From: Gammaproteobacteria bacterium
GTDB lineage: Bacteria > Pseudomonadota > Gammaproteobacteria > Eutrophobiales > Eutrophobiaceae
Assembly (NCBI GenBank): GCA_028819495.1
Contig: JAPPLI010000125.1
Location: 1 to 40,593, forward strand
DNA: 40,593 nt
Direction of reading: 5' to 3'
A program made the translations under genes and the position numbers. Numbering within the stretch: position 1 is the stretch's first letter; each line of letters starts with the position of its first letter. The notes beneath the pieces were generated by a model, which was given only the letters and a program-made list of their open reading frames with translations, did no database searches and had not been told where the DNA came from. This document shows positions 1 to 10,029 of this stretch, piece by piece.

Positions 1-76
1 CTCATATCAATATGATTTCAGCAACTTGAATAAAACTCTACGCGCTGGCGCCTTCCTGTCCAGATGGTGTATCCTA

Positions 77-1627
77 TCAGCAATTTACACTTGTCGTGTA
101 TCTTGGCTTTTTTTCAGCTATTGCAAGCTCTACTTGACCAATATGGCTGGGTGATTGAGCGTCAATCCAGCCCCGATACTGCTCAATTTCACCCAGTTCT
201 CTCGCCACTTCTTTTAGTGATAGTCTTCTTAGAACCTCTACTGTAATAGGCCTCTTTTCATCCCAGAATATCATTGACTCCAAAAATTCTGTAGCGGGAA
301 TAGAGGTAATCAATCGATAAATAAACTTTGCCTCTTCTTCCGAATCAAAAGATAGAAAATTCACGGTGTCATCAAAAACTACAGTCTTTCCGTCTAACAG
401 TCCGACAAGATTAAATTTTAATCTTTTATATAACCCCGATATGACAATTTTCCATTGTCTGAATGAATAAGGTCCGACCCCAAATATAGAGAAATCCGGT
501 TTGTTTTTGTATATTGAACTTCTTCTTCTATCCAAATATTCCCTGTGTTCAATTAAATATTTCCAGGTTTCTGGAGCCGTATCTTTTATCTGCGAAGTGT
601 CGTCTCCAACAGCTTTTTGGGTTACCAGCACTACTTTTCTGTAAGAATCGATTCTACCGTTTCCGATGTCTGAACCTTTCAGTAGTGGATAAAGATAATC
701 ATCTTCGCACTTGATGAATTCATCCAAGCCATTTTTGTAGCCACCATCGGTCGGTTCCAGCTCCATAATTTTTGCACAATCATGTTTAACTCCTGAACGC
801 CAGATGTGTCTAGGATCTTGTCCTTTTAAATGTTTCCAATTCTCATATTTCTTGACATTGCTCACAATGAAGCCATCCCTGTTGCCGATCGTGCTGCAAG
901 GTGTTACAGAATCTATCGATTTATATATTTCACAATCCACACCTTGTTGACTTGTTATCAATACAAATAGACATGCTTCCACTGAAGCTGAAAAATAGGC
1001 CTGTGCGTCAACGGGATAGAGATAACTCGAAAAATGACGACTTGAACGTTGTCGGATTTGACGAATCACTTTGCGCGCAACAGCATATTTGCATAATATC
1101 GCTATCGTGCCTTCGCGCTTCGAAAGCCAATTTACTTGCTGCAACAACATCCACTCAGAAATATCAAAATTCCCCGAACCAGTTATCGCTTCTATTCCTT
1201 TGCGGCACTGGAAGTTAGATTTTTGTGGAAGATTGCTACTGTTCAGAATACCCAGATCACTACTTGTTACCCAAGGAGGATTGCCGATAATAAGGATATA
1301 TCCATTCAATTCAGATAGTATTTCCTCCCAATCTGTATCAAAAAAATTTCTCTCTCTGACTGACACGCGTCCAGTTGCGGAAAAATATTTCAGAGTTGAA
1401 TTGGCTTCCTCTACATATTGGGGATTAATGTCATAGCCGAGGATGCGAGAGTTCTCAAACTCATTATAAGTAGCCAGGACAAATGCGCCTTTTCCACAAG
1501 TGGGTTCAATAATGACATCAGGGTTGATCTTATGATTCTGCTTAAGAACCTGAACAACTTTATTTGCCAGGTCAGCAGGCGTCTGAAAGTCACCAAATTG
1601 CCATTTATTTAATGATTTACCGGCCAC
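77..1627 (-). CDS. Type II-like adenine-specific DNA methyltransferase
   Basis: Predicted 516-residue DNA N6-adenine methyltransferase that would protect host DNA from the neighbouring endonuclease. The N-terminal half has a SAM-binding motif I (EPTCGKGAFVLAT, about residues 41-53) followed by the catalytic NPPW motif (about residues 116-119), the signature of gamma-type/Eco57I-like N6-adenine methylases. The C-terminal half has no motif I can name and probably holds target recognition. The start is GTG, three bases after the stop of the upstream endonuclease gene, so the two are almost certainly one operon. Base composition is clearly more AT-rich than the rlmB-hflX backbone, which suggests horizontal acquisition. 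The recognition sequence cannot be read. The methyltransferase call is firm; the exact subtype is not. Confidence 0.87.
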   Translation of the reverse strand: MAGKSLNKWQFGDFQTPADLANKVVQVLKQNHKINPDVIIEPTCGKGAFVLATYNEFENSRILGYDINPQYVEEANSTLKYFSATGRVSVRERNFFDTDWEEILSELNGYILIIGNPPWVTSSDLGILNSSNLPQKSNFQCRKGIEAITGSGNFDISEWMLLQQVNWLSKREGTIAILCKYAVARKVIRQIRQRSSRHFSSYLYPVDAQAYFSASVEACLFVLITSQQGVDCEIYKSIDSVTPCSTIGNRDGFIVSNVKKYENWKHLKGQDPRHIWRSGVKHDCAKIMELEPTDGGYKNGLDEFIKCEDDYLYPLLKGSDIGNGRIDSYRKVVLVTQKAVGDDTSQIKDTAPETWKYLIEHREYLDRRRSSIYKNKPDFSIFGVGPYSFRQWKIVISGLYKRLKFNLVGLLDGKTVVFDDTVNFLSFDSEEEAKFIYRLITSIPATEFLESMIFWDEKRPITVEVLRRLSLKEVARELGEIEQYRGWIDAQSPSHIGQVELAIAEKKPRYTTSVNC

Positions 1628-1630
1628 TTT

Positions 1631-2284
1631 TTAACGAACCCTGAAGATACCTGTCAGCTGTCCTGCTTCTTGTATCACCCTGCTGTATTGCAATCTCCAT
1701 TGCAAGGCGTTCGATATTGTCAAATATCCTTGATTAGGTGGATTATCTAAGGTTTCGTCGGCAAGCTGATGCGCTCCCACTTCATCCACAGGTAAATTTT
1801 TGTCCATAATGAAAGCGACAAGGTCATCTTTAATACCATCTCCTTTAAGAATTTCCAACAACCCCTTGGTGGTTTGATAGTCTGCTGTATATTCCTTTTC
1901 AACGAAGATAACATATTGAATATCAAGCTGGCTGGTCTCATTATCGCTATTGTCAGTCTTCTCGTAGACGAAAATCAGCAAATTATAACCGAGGCCGAAT
2001 ATTTTCTGAGATGCAGATTTGAAAGGACATGACGACTGAGGCTGTTTGATACTTGTAACCTTGATATCGACGCCAAGTCCAGGAAGATCGATTCCAGAGG
2101 CAGAACTTCCCGGTTCAAAATTATAATTCCCTGATAGATATGTAGTAAATTTCTGCTCAAGATACGTTCCTACAGCTTTTCCGTCAGTTACGCCGTAAAG
2201 CGAAGCTTCGTCATGACAAGATTCTTCTTCGGCAAATATAGCCGCTGCCTCCTGTAGCTTTTCAATTGTCAACTGTGGTTTCAC
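1631..2284 (-). CDS. Putative type II restriction endonuclease
   Basis: 217-residue protein, inferred to be the cognate restriction endonuclease of the adjacent methyltransferase. Around residues 60-80 it has GIDLPGLGVDIKVTS, which fits the PD-(D/E)XK nuclease core in the DxK variant (Asp in GID, then VDIK), preceded by a Gly/Ser-rich stretch and followed by a hydrophobic strand (YNLLIFVYEK). The length is normal for a stand-alone type II enzyme. The start is GTG. The gene sits 27 bases after the upstream EVE/NucS-like gene and 3 bases before the methyltransferase, all on the minus strand. I do not recognise the specificity family. The call depends on the motif plus methyltransferase linkage, not on overall similarity. 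Confidence 0.7.
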   Translation of the reverse strand: MKPQLTIEKLQEAAAIFAEEESCHDEASLYGVTDGKAVGTYLEQKFTTYLSGNYNFEPGSSASGIDLPGLGVDIKVTSIKQPQSSCPFKSASQKIFGLGYNLLIFVYEKTDNSDNETSQLDIQYVIFVEKEYTADYQTTKGLLEILKGDGIKDDLVAFIMDKNLPVDEVGAHQLADETLDNPPNQGYLTISNALQWRLQYSRVIQEAGQLTGIFRVR

Positions 2285-2311
2285 GTGCTTCTTCAGCAGG
2301 TCGAATTCTGG

Positions 2312-3202
2312 CTAAAATGATGGCCTGAAGTCGACTTTCAGGCTGTAACTCACAATCTCAACTACAGGAGCACTACTTGCTTCTGAAGTGACTTCCTCTG
2401 AAACCTTTTGGGTTCCTCCGTGGATGAGGATACCTCTTGGCTCTTTACCTGTTTCAACTTTCAGACGTTGCATATATCCTCGTAATTGCTTTAGGTCACC
2501 AATAGTAGGAGCATATTGCTTACATTCTACCACCACTGGTCTCTCTAACCTGTCAATGAGCAAAACATCCGAGCGTGTTCTGTCCTTAAAAACATGTTCC
2601 CTTACTGTCAAATCAGGATGCGGGAATAAACCGTCCTCAAGGTGATGAGAATAGTATGCAATATAATCGGATATCGCTCTTTCATAGTTGAACTTTCCTG
2701 ACAGGTTGATCCAGTTTTTCTGATTATTCATAATTTCGCGAAGGTCATCAACTTTCATTGATGTTATTTCTGATACTGCCCTCAGTGTTTCATTGCCAGC
2801 AGCAAAAGCTCTATTTTCAGGTAACTGAATGATTAAATCATGGGATTCCGGGCCTGTTGTCAGCTCCCACCTTACAAGAATCCTTCGTCCCATTTCTCCA
2901 TCTGGTAAGGTTTTGCTTTTTGGAACCAATGGGTTCCATTGATCATCTTCTATCGTTTTGCCCGTAATCTGCCCTATACGACCTACTCGCTTATGTTTCA
3001 ATGAGACCACAACATAATCACATGGACTCATATTCAGAATATCTCTACGAGTTTCGGTCCATCCGCGTCCCTGACTTCCCTCATGCAGTTGATAACCCAA
3101 AGAACTCGCATAACCCACAGCAACGCATTGGTTTTTGAACCAACGCTGCCACATGTCCGGATACGTATCTTCCATGCAATTAATTTTCCAGAGTCTGCTC
3201 AT
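2312..3202 (-). CDS. EVE-like domain plus NucS-like (DUF91) nuclease
   Basis: 296-residue two-domain protein, first gene of the restriction block. Residues about 1-120 resemble the EVE/PUA-like modified-base-binding fold (an early WKINC strand, a long charged loop, then CDYVVVSLKHKRVGRIGQI). Residues about 190-290 resemble the NucS/DUF91 branch of PD-(D/E)XK nucleases: RSDVLLIDR supplies the Asp and VVVECKQY the E-x-K, followed by a helix (DLKQLRGYMQRL). This layout suggests a modification-sensing DNA nuclease, or an accessory cutter for the R-M pair. ATG start with AGGAG eight bases upstream. The 97 bases before it (3203-3299) presumably carry the operon promoter. The nuclease fold is fairly clear; modified-base sensing is inference from domain order. 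Confidence 0.68.
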   Translation of the reverse strand: MSRLWKINCMEDTYPDMWQRWFKNQCVAVGYASSLGYQLHEGSQGRGWTETRRDILNMSPCDYVVVSLKHKRVGRIGQITGKTIEDDQWNPLVPKSKTLPDGEMGRRILVRWELTTGPESHDLIIQLPENRAFAAGNETLRAVSEITSMKVDDLREIMNNQKNWINLSGKFNYERAISDYIAYYSHHLEDGLFPHPDLTVREHVFKDRTRSDVLLIDRLERPVVVECKQYAPTIGDLKQLRGYMQRLKVETGKEPRGILIHGGTQKVSEEVTSEASSAPVVEIVSYSLKVDFRPSF

Positions 3203-3299
3203 GTTTCAGTTCTCCTGATTTTGTATCTCAACTTTTATAAGCTGGTCGTAGAACGTCTGAGAAAACGTTTTCACCCTTCAAAAATCCGACATTACTTTT

Positions 3300-4064
3300 T
3301 CATATATTGTTTTCCGTGATACGTCGTTGCAGCTCATACAGGCAGACACCGGTAGCTACAGACAGGTTCAGGCTTTCGACTGAACCGTACATGGGGATTT
3401 TTACAAGCTGGTCGCAGTGATTACGGGTATTCTGACGCATACCATCTTCTTCTGACCCCATGACCAGTACCGGCGGAAACGTCACATCGACATCGTAAAT
3501 GCTCTGAGCCGCATCGTCGGCAGTGCCGATTACCTGACAGCCTGCTTCGCGCAGCTGTCTCAGGCTGCGCGCCAGGTTTATCACTGTAATGATGTCCGTA
3601 CTTTCCGCCGCGCCGCTGGCCACTTTTTTGACGGTAGCATTCACTGGCGCGCTATGGTCCTTCGGCAAAATTACCGCAGCCACGCCCGCTGCATCTGCCG
3701 TCCTGATACACGCGCCCAGGTTATGCGGGTCCATGACCCTGTCCAGCACGAGGATAATGGAAGATTCACTCAGGTTTCCGGCGCATAAGTCAGTTATTGT
3801 TACCTGTTTGTCCGCGCTGACTGACCGGCATCTCGCCGCTATGCCCTGGTGGTGGTCGGTCCCGGTCAGCCTGTCGAGTTTTGCGCGTGAAATCGGGTTA
3901 ACCGCAATGGAGTTGCGTTCACAAGAGTGCAGCAAATCATCAAGTTTTGCAGAATGCCCCCTGCCTGTCGAAACATAGACCTCCAGCACCTCGTGGGAAC
4001 GCCTCGTGAGGACATGTCGGACGGCGTGGTAGCCGCATATGATTTCAACTTTTTTGCCCGGCAT
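3300..4064 (-). CDS. rlmB: 23S rRNA 2'-O-ribose methyltransferase RlmB
   Basis: SpoU-family (SPOUT) methyltransferase that methylates the 2'-OH of G2251 in the peptidyl-transferase region of 23S rRNA. An N-terminal substrate-binding domain (about residues 5-80, beginning IICGYHAVRHVL) is followed by the catalytic domain with SpoU motif 1 (LDRVMDPHNLGACIRTADA), motif 2 (LVMGSEEDGMR) and motif 3 (IPMYGSVESLNLSVATG). The length of about 254 residues is normal. The ATG used here overlaps the rnr stop as TGATG (a GTG at 4067 is the alternative start), so translation is probably coupled to rnr. The rnr-rlmB order is conserved in Gammaproteobacteria. Confidence 0.96.
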   Translation of the reverse strand: MPGKKVEIICGYHAVRHVLTRRSHEVLEVYVSTGRGHSAKLDDLLHSCERNSIAVNPISRAKLDRLTGTDHHQGIAARCRSVSADKQVTITDLCAGNLSESSIILVLDRVMDPHNLGACIRTADAAGVAAVILPKDHSAPVNATVKKVASGAAESTDIITVINLARSLRQLREAGCQVIGTADDAAQSIYDVDVTFPPVLVMGSEEDGMRQNTRNHCDQLVKIPMYGSVESLNLSVATGVCLYELQRRITENNI

Positions 4065-6184
4065 CACTCGACATAATCAAAATCGATTTTTCTCTCTTCC
4101 ACATTGACGCTGAGCACGCTTATCCTGATCCTGTCTCCCAGGAAGTATTTCCGCCCCGACCGTTCACCCGACAGGGAATGGGCTATGGGATCGAAGTGGT
4201 AGTAATCCGCGGGCAATGCTGAAATGTGCACCAGGCCTTCGACGTAGATATCGTCAAGTTCAACAAACAGGCCGAAGCCGGTCACGCCGGAAATAATGCC
4301 GTTATAGATCCTGCCTGTCTTGTTCACCATAAACTCGCACTTCATACGCGCGCCGACATCCCGGACGGCCTCTTCAGCCCGGCGCTCGGTCATCGAACAA
4401 TGCGCCCCCAGGTGATGCATGTCGTTTTTATCGTATCCGTAATCCCCTTTGTCAAGGATGTGCCGCAACGCGCGATGCACCAGCAGGTCGGGATAGCGCC
4501 GAATCGGTGAAGTGAAATGCGTGTAGTGCTCAAATGCAAGGCCGAAGTGGCCGTTATTCCTGCCTTCGTAAACAGCCAGCGGCATGCTGCGCAACAAGAC
4601 CGTCTCTATCAGGTGCCGGTCCTCACGGGTCCCGACCAGTTCAAGTATGTCGGCATAATCTTTTGTGCGGGGATCCAGGCCGCCGCCGAGTTCCAGGTTA
4701 AAATCGTCCAGGAACCTGTGCAGGTCATTGATCTTTTCCTCCTTCGGTACGGCATGGTTACGAAACACACACGGTATCTCATGGGTCAGCAAAAAATCCG
4801 CTACGGAAATATTGGCCGCCAGCATGAATTCCTCGATGATCCGGTGTGAATCGCTACGCTCAAGCGCCCGGATATCGCTCACCCTGCCCTGGTCGTCAAA
4901 ATACATCCTGATGTCGCTGGTTGAAAAGTCAAGCAGTCCCTTCTGTTGCCTGTGCCCGTGCATGAGATGGTACAGTTCATGCAGATGCGCCAGGTGGGGA
5001 ACTACGGACCTGTATTTCCTTTGCACTTTTTTTCCGGCGAGGATGTCGCGTACCAGGTTGTACGTGAGCCTGGCCCTGGACCTGATGGCAGCCGGGTACA
5101 GGCGATACTTCCTGATTTGCCCCTTCCCGCCGATGCGCATGTCGCATACCATGGCAAACCGGTCGGTATCCGGTTTCAGGGAGCAGAGGTCGTTGGAGAG
5201 GAGTTCGGGCAACATCGGGACGACCCTGCTGGGGAAATAAACCGAATTCCCCCGCTCACGGGCAGCCCCGTCAAGGGTGGTGCCGGGCTTCACATAGTGC
5301 GATACATCGGCAATGGCGACCACGAGACGCCATTCCTTTCCCAGCTTCTCACAAAAGACTGCATCGTCAAAATCCCTGGCGTCCTCGCCATCTATCGTTA
5401 CCAGCGGCAGGCTGCGCAGGTCCCGCCTGCCCTTGACCGGCTGATTGCGCTCCAACCCCGCCAGTTCTTCTTCAACGCCATCAGGCCATTCATACGGGAT
5501 TTGATAGGCGCGCAAGGCTATTTCTGTTGCCATATCGACGGAACCGGCACGGCCCAGCACTTCGACGATTTTACCCACGGGCTGGGTATGCCGGTCCGGC
5601 TGGCGGGTGATCTCCGCTACCACGTATTCGCCGGCCTTGGCCTTTTTTCTCAGGGGCGGCGGGATGAGGATATCCTGGTGGATATGTTTATTGTCCGGAA
5701 TCACGTAAGCGACACTGCCCTCCTTGTAGAAACGGCCCACAACGGAGTAGTTGACATGCTCCAGCACTTCGACGATCACCGCTTCCCTGCGGTTGCGCCG
5801 GTCATACCCGCCGTAACGCGCCACGACATGATCGCCGTGCAGGACGCTACGCATCTGCTTCATTGACAGGAACAGGTCCTCACCGCCATGATCAGGCCGG
5901 AAAAACCCGTAGCCGTCCGCATGGCCGATTACCCGGCCTGCCACCAGGTCCATCTTCTCCAGCAGGCCATATCCCTCCCTGCGGTTACGCATGAGTTCTC
6001 CGTCCCGCAGCATGGCCTTGAGACGCTTGCTCAATGCCGAGCGCTCCGCCGAACTCCTGACATTGAATGCTTGCGCAATCTCGGTCAGTTGCCGCGGTGC
6101 GCCCGAACGTTCCAGAAATTCCATGATCTCTTTCCGCTCCGGGATCGTTACATCATATTCCTGCTTGCTTTTTTTCTTTGCCAT
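4064..6184 (-). CDS. rnr: Ribonuclease R
   Basis: Processive 3'-5' exoribonuclease for structured RNA, active in mRNA and rRNA decay and in trans-translation. The 706 residues show an N-terminal helix-turn-helix (about 15-75), two cold-shock RNA-binding domains (about 75-235), the RNB catalytic domain with the acidic metal site TIDGEDARDFDDAV (about 265-278), and a C-terminal S1 domain (about 625-705; GVTGFGLFVEL). The protein ends right after S1 and lacks the long lysine-rich tail of the E. coli enzyme (813 residues), so it is a short-tailed version. The N-terminal MAKKKSKQ is basic. It is the first gene after tRNA-Leu in the minus direction and overlaps rlmB. Confidence 0.96.
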   Translation of the reverse strand: MAKKKSKQEYDVTIPERKEIMEFLERSGAPRQLTEIAQAFNVRSSAERSALSKRLKAMLRDGELMRNRREGYGLLEKMDLVAGRVIGHADGYGFFRPDHGGEDLFLSMKQMRSVLHGDHVVARYGGYDRRNRREAVIVEVLEHVNYSVVGRFYKEGSVAYVIPDNKHIHQDILIPPPLRKKAKAGEYVVAEITRQPDRHTQPVGKIVEVLGRAGSVDMATEIALRAYQIPYEWPDGVEEELAGLERNQPVKGRRDLRSLPLVTIDGEDARDFDDAVFCEKLGKEWRLVVAIADVSHYVKPGTTLDGAARERGNSVYFPSRVVPMLPELLSNDLCSLKPDTDRFAMVCDMRIGGKGQIRKYRLYPAAIRSRARLTYNLVRDILAGKKVQRKYRSVVPHLAHLHELYHLMHGHRQQKGLLDFSTSDIRMYFDDQGRVSDIRALERSDSHRIIEEFMLAANISVADFLLTHEIPCVFRNHAVPKEEKINDLHRFLDDFNLELGGGLDPRTKDYADILELVGTREDRHLIETVLLRSMPLAVYEGRNNGHFGLAFEHYTHFTSPIRRYPDLLVHRALRHILDKGDYGYDKNDMHHLGAHCSMTERRAEEAVRDVGARMKCEFMVNKTGRIYNGIISGVTGFGLFVELDDIYVEGLVHISALPADYYHFDPIAHSLSGERSGRKYFLGDRIRISVLSVNVEERKIDFDYVE

Positions 6185-6269
6185 ATAGAACCATAGATAG
6201 TGATTGACAGTGCCTGCGGGTAACGGTAAAGTCCGTCGTTTCCAAAAAACGGATTCTACACCACACCAC

Positions 6270-6356
6270 GCCGAGGTGGCGGAATTGGTAGACGCGCTAG
6301 CTTCAGGTGCTAGTGGGGGTAACCCCGTGAAGGTTCAAGTCCTTTCCTCGGCACCA
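6270..6356 (+). tRNA. leuT-like: tRNA-Leu (anticodon CAG)
   Basis: 87-base class II tRNA with encoded CCA. The acceptor stem pairs GCCGAGG (6270-6276) with CCTCGGC before the A discriminator and CCA at 6354-6356. The D arm has GGAATTGGTAGAC. The anticodon stem CTAGC/GCTAG encloses the loop TTCAGGT with CAG at 6304-6306. A variable arm with a GGGGTAACCCC stem-loop (about 6315-6325) and a T loop TTCAAGT follow. The long variable arm is what leucine, serine and tyrosine tRNAs have, and the sequence closely matches E. coli tRNA-Leu(CAG). It lies on the plus strand between the minus-strand genes purA and rnr, a position also seen in related genomes. The gene number in leuT-like is not determinable. 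Confidence 0.97.
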
Positions 6357-6407
6357 TTTCCATTGTCCTTAAACTCCTTGAATCAGTTCAGTCTTGTATG
6401 TAAGTGA

Positions 6408-7709
<1,302 letters not shown>

Positions 7710-8903
7710 TTATATTTTCCTGACTTGCCAGTGCCCATGTTCCAGGACGATCTGCCGGTCGCAATCCGAACACTCCGGGTCCGATTCCGTTTCAGAGCCA
7801 TCTCCCGGCAGCCGGTAAATCACGGTTTCCCCTTCTTCCCTTAACCGGTCCACCAGCTCATACAACCCGGGGACTTCGGAATTAGGCGCGCAAATCCCCT
7901 TCTTCGGCACGTGCGATTGCTGAGCCAAATCGAACAACTTCAACGCGTCCGTGCTGAAACCGGTCGCGAGACGCGCCCGGCCGAAAGCCTGGCACACATT
8001 GTCGTAACGTCCGCCAAAGGCGATACCCTCACTCTCTCCCGGCATATAGGCGACAAACGTCATGCCGGTATGGTAGTGGTAGCCCTGAAATTCGGTCACA
8101 TCAAAATACAGCGGCGCATTCCCGACCTGGCGCGAAGTCAATTCCGCAATCCTGTCCAGTTCGTCCACGTATGCGCACAATTCCTCTCCGCATGGCCTGA
8201 GGATAACCCTGACTTGATCCAGTATGCCTGCATCCCCCTCCAGTTCCATCAGGCTGACCAGGGCTTCACCGGATGCATCGTCCAGGGACCACTCCTTCAG
8301 CATGGTTTTCAGTTCATCCGCCGCTTTTCTCTGCACGCAACTGAACAGCAGGGCTTCCCGGTCGGCGTCAAGTTGCATGGGGCCTGTCAATCCCTGCATG
8401 ATCCCCACGTGGCCGATATCGACATGGATGTCATGCAGGCCCGAAAGTTGCAGGGTTTTGAGCATCAGCGCAAGAATCTCCGCATCGCTCTCGATGCCTT
8501 TATGGCCGTATAGTTCCGCTCCCGTCTGCAGTAGCGCACGCGCGCCTCCCGGCCCGCCGGGCATAGTGTGCAGCACAGTGCCGATATAGCACAGCCGGCT
8601 GGGCCTGTTACGTTTGAGATTATGCACCTCGATACGCGCCACCTGGGGGGTGGTATCGGCACGTATCCCCATCAGTTTGCCGTTCAACTGGTCTATCACC
8701 TTGAACGTCTGCAATTCCAGGTCTTCTTCGGTGCCCGTGAACAGCGTATCCAGGTATTCGATCAACGGCGGCATTACCAGTTCATAGCCCCAACCGGAAA
8801 ACTGGTCCAGGATACGCCGGCACAGGACGTCTAGCTGCGCTGCCCGGGGCGGCAGCACCTCTTCAATTCCCTCAGGCAACAACCATTTGTTTTTAGCACG
8901 CAT
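7710..8903 (-). CDS. hisZ: ATP phosphoribosyltransferase regulatory subunit HisZ
   Basis: HisZ is a catalytically silent paralogue of histidyl-tRNA synthetase that forms a hetero-octamer with short-form HisG and confers histidine feedback in the first step of histidine synthesis. The 397-residue protein begins LLPEGIEEVLPP and contains the class II synthetase motif 2-like TPQVARIEVH region (about 87-97) and a GIAFGGRYDN motif (about 280), but it lacks the anticodon-binding domain of HisS. It sits between DUF2065 and purA, an arrangement common in gamma- and betaproteobacteria. Its presence implies that this organism has a short HisG elsewhere. ATG start, 48 bases after the yjeT-like stop. Confidence 0.94.
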   Translation of the reverse strand: MRAKNKWLLPEGIEEVLPPRAAQLDVLCRRILDQFSGWGYELVMPPLIEYLDTLFTGTEEDLELQTFKVIDQLNGKLMGIRADTTPQVARIEVHNLKRNRPSRLCYIGTVLHTMPGGPGGARALLQTGAELYGHKGIESDAEILALMLKTLQLSGLHDIHVDIGHVGIMQGLTGPMQLDADREALLFSCVQRKAADELKTMLKEWSLDDASGEALVSLMELEGDAGILDQVRVILRPCGEELCAYVDELDRIAELTSRQVGNAPLYFDVTEFQGYHYHTGMTFVAYMPGESEGIAFGGRYDNVCQAFGRARLATGFSTDALKLFDLAQQSHVPKKGICAPNSEVPGLYELVDRLREEGETVIYRLPGDGSETESDPECSDCDRQIVLEHGHWQVRKI

Positions 8904-8951
8904 TATCCGTCATCTCATCTGTGGTAAAGGCCCGCTTCAACACATGCCCGG

Positions 8952-9137
8952 TCAGCGCACGACGTATAACAGGACTACGCCAATCAGCATGCTGCTGACG
9001 CCCACAAACCGCAGGCTGGTGTTATCCAGTTGCGACGCCGCTTGAAATACCCGCTTTATCCAGTTCGGGTTCAGGAAAGGCATGATCCCTTCCAAGATGA
9101 AAACCAGCGCAATGGCGCTCAGCAGTTCCGTCCACAT
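8952..9137 (-). CDS. yjeT: DUF2065 (YjeT-like) small membrane protein
   Basis: 61-residue inner-membrane protein with two hydrophobic helices (about residues 5-22 and 42-60) separated by a short polar hinge containing NPNWIKR, the usual DUF2065 signature. Its position between hflC and the purine/histidine genes is the same as in E. coli yjeT. The molecular role is unknown; linkage to HflKC suggests a membrane-quality-control accessory, but that is only inference. It starts 29 bases after the hflC stop and is in the same operon direction. Confidence 0.88.
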   Translation of the reverse strand: MWTELLSAIALVFILEGIMPFLNPNWIKRVFQAASQLDNTSLRFVGVSSMLIGVVLLYVVR

Positions 9138-9166
9138 GACTGCCGGCCCGTGCCGGGAGTTCCCGG

Positions 9167-10027
9167 TTATTCACCCTGGGAGTTGTTGAAATACCTGAAA
9201 AAATCGGAATCCGGCTCAAGCAGCAGAATATCGCTGTTATTGCTGAAGCTGGTCCGGTAGGCGTTCAGGCTGCGGTACAGAGTGTAGAATTCCTCGTCCT
9301 TGCCGAATGCGCCGGCATAGATCTCGGTTGCGCTGGCGTCACCTTCGCCGCGCACGGTTTCCGCGTCCTTGTATGCGTTGGCCAGGATGATCTCACGCTC
9401 ACGGTCCGCGTTCGCCCTGATTCTCTCGGCCGCTTCCTCTCCCCGCGCACGGAAGTCTTTCGCCACCCGGGTCCGTTCTGCCCGCATTCTGGCATAGACC
9501 GAGTTGCTGACTTCCTCCGGCAGGTCAATCCGCTTGGTCCTGACGTCAACCACGGTAATCCCCAGTTCATCCCGCAACTGGTCCGTTGTTGTCTCGACGA
9601 CATCCAGGATTTCACCCCGTTCACCGGCAACCACTTCCTGTACCGTGCGTTTCCCGAATTCATCACGCAGTGCACGATTGATTCTCTGGCCCAGCAGTCC
9701 GGTGGCATACTGGACGTCGCCCCCACGCGTTGCCACGTAAAACTTTTCGACGTCGGAGATTATCCACTTTGCGTAATAATCGACGATCACATCCTTTTTT
9801 TCCACGGTGAGAAAACGTTGCGGTTCCTGGTCCAGGTTCAACAACCGCGTTTCGAATTTCTGCGCGGTATTGATGATGGGGATCATGTAATGCAGGCCGG
9901 GCTTATAATCGGACCGCTGGATCTCCTTGAACCGGAAAACGATGGCTTGTTCGTACTCCTGCACCCTGAACAGTGAAAAATAGGCAACGATGGCCAGCAG
10001 GACAACAGAGATGATAATACGCAACAT
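9167..10027 (-). CDS. hflC: HflC, SPFH/band 7 modulator of FtsH protease
   Basis: Membrane-anchored partner of HflK; the HflKC complex cages FtsH in the cytoplasmic membrane and restrains its access to substrates. The 286-residue protein has an N-terminal transmembrane anchor (about 3-20, IIISVVLLAIVAYFSLF), then the SPFH domain (about 22-190), a charged coiled coil rich in Ala/Arg/Glu (about 180-240) and a short C-terminal tail. The length and the QEYEQAIVFRFKEIQ motif fit HflC. Only two bases separate the hflK stop from the ATG, indicating stoichiometric co-expression. Confidence 0.95.
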   Translation of the reverse strand: MLRIIISVVLLAIVAYFSLFRVQEYEQAIVFRFKEIQRSDYKPGLHYMIPIINTAQKFETRLLNLDQEPQRFLTVEKKDVIVDYYAKWIISDVEKFYVATRGGDVQYATGLLGQRINRALRDEFGKRTVQEVVAGERGEILDVVETTTDQLRDELGITVVDVRTKRIDLPEEVSNSVYARMRAERTRVAKDFRARGEEAAERIRANADREREIILANAYKDAETVRGEGDASATEIYAGAFGKDEEFYTLYRSLNAYRTSFSNNSDILLLEPDSDFFRYFNNSQGE

Positions 10028-10029
10028 GG

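Noticed and set aside
4946..5866. 306-codon plus-strand frame inside rnr
   Set aside because: Antisense shadow of the RNB domain; no recognisable motif.
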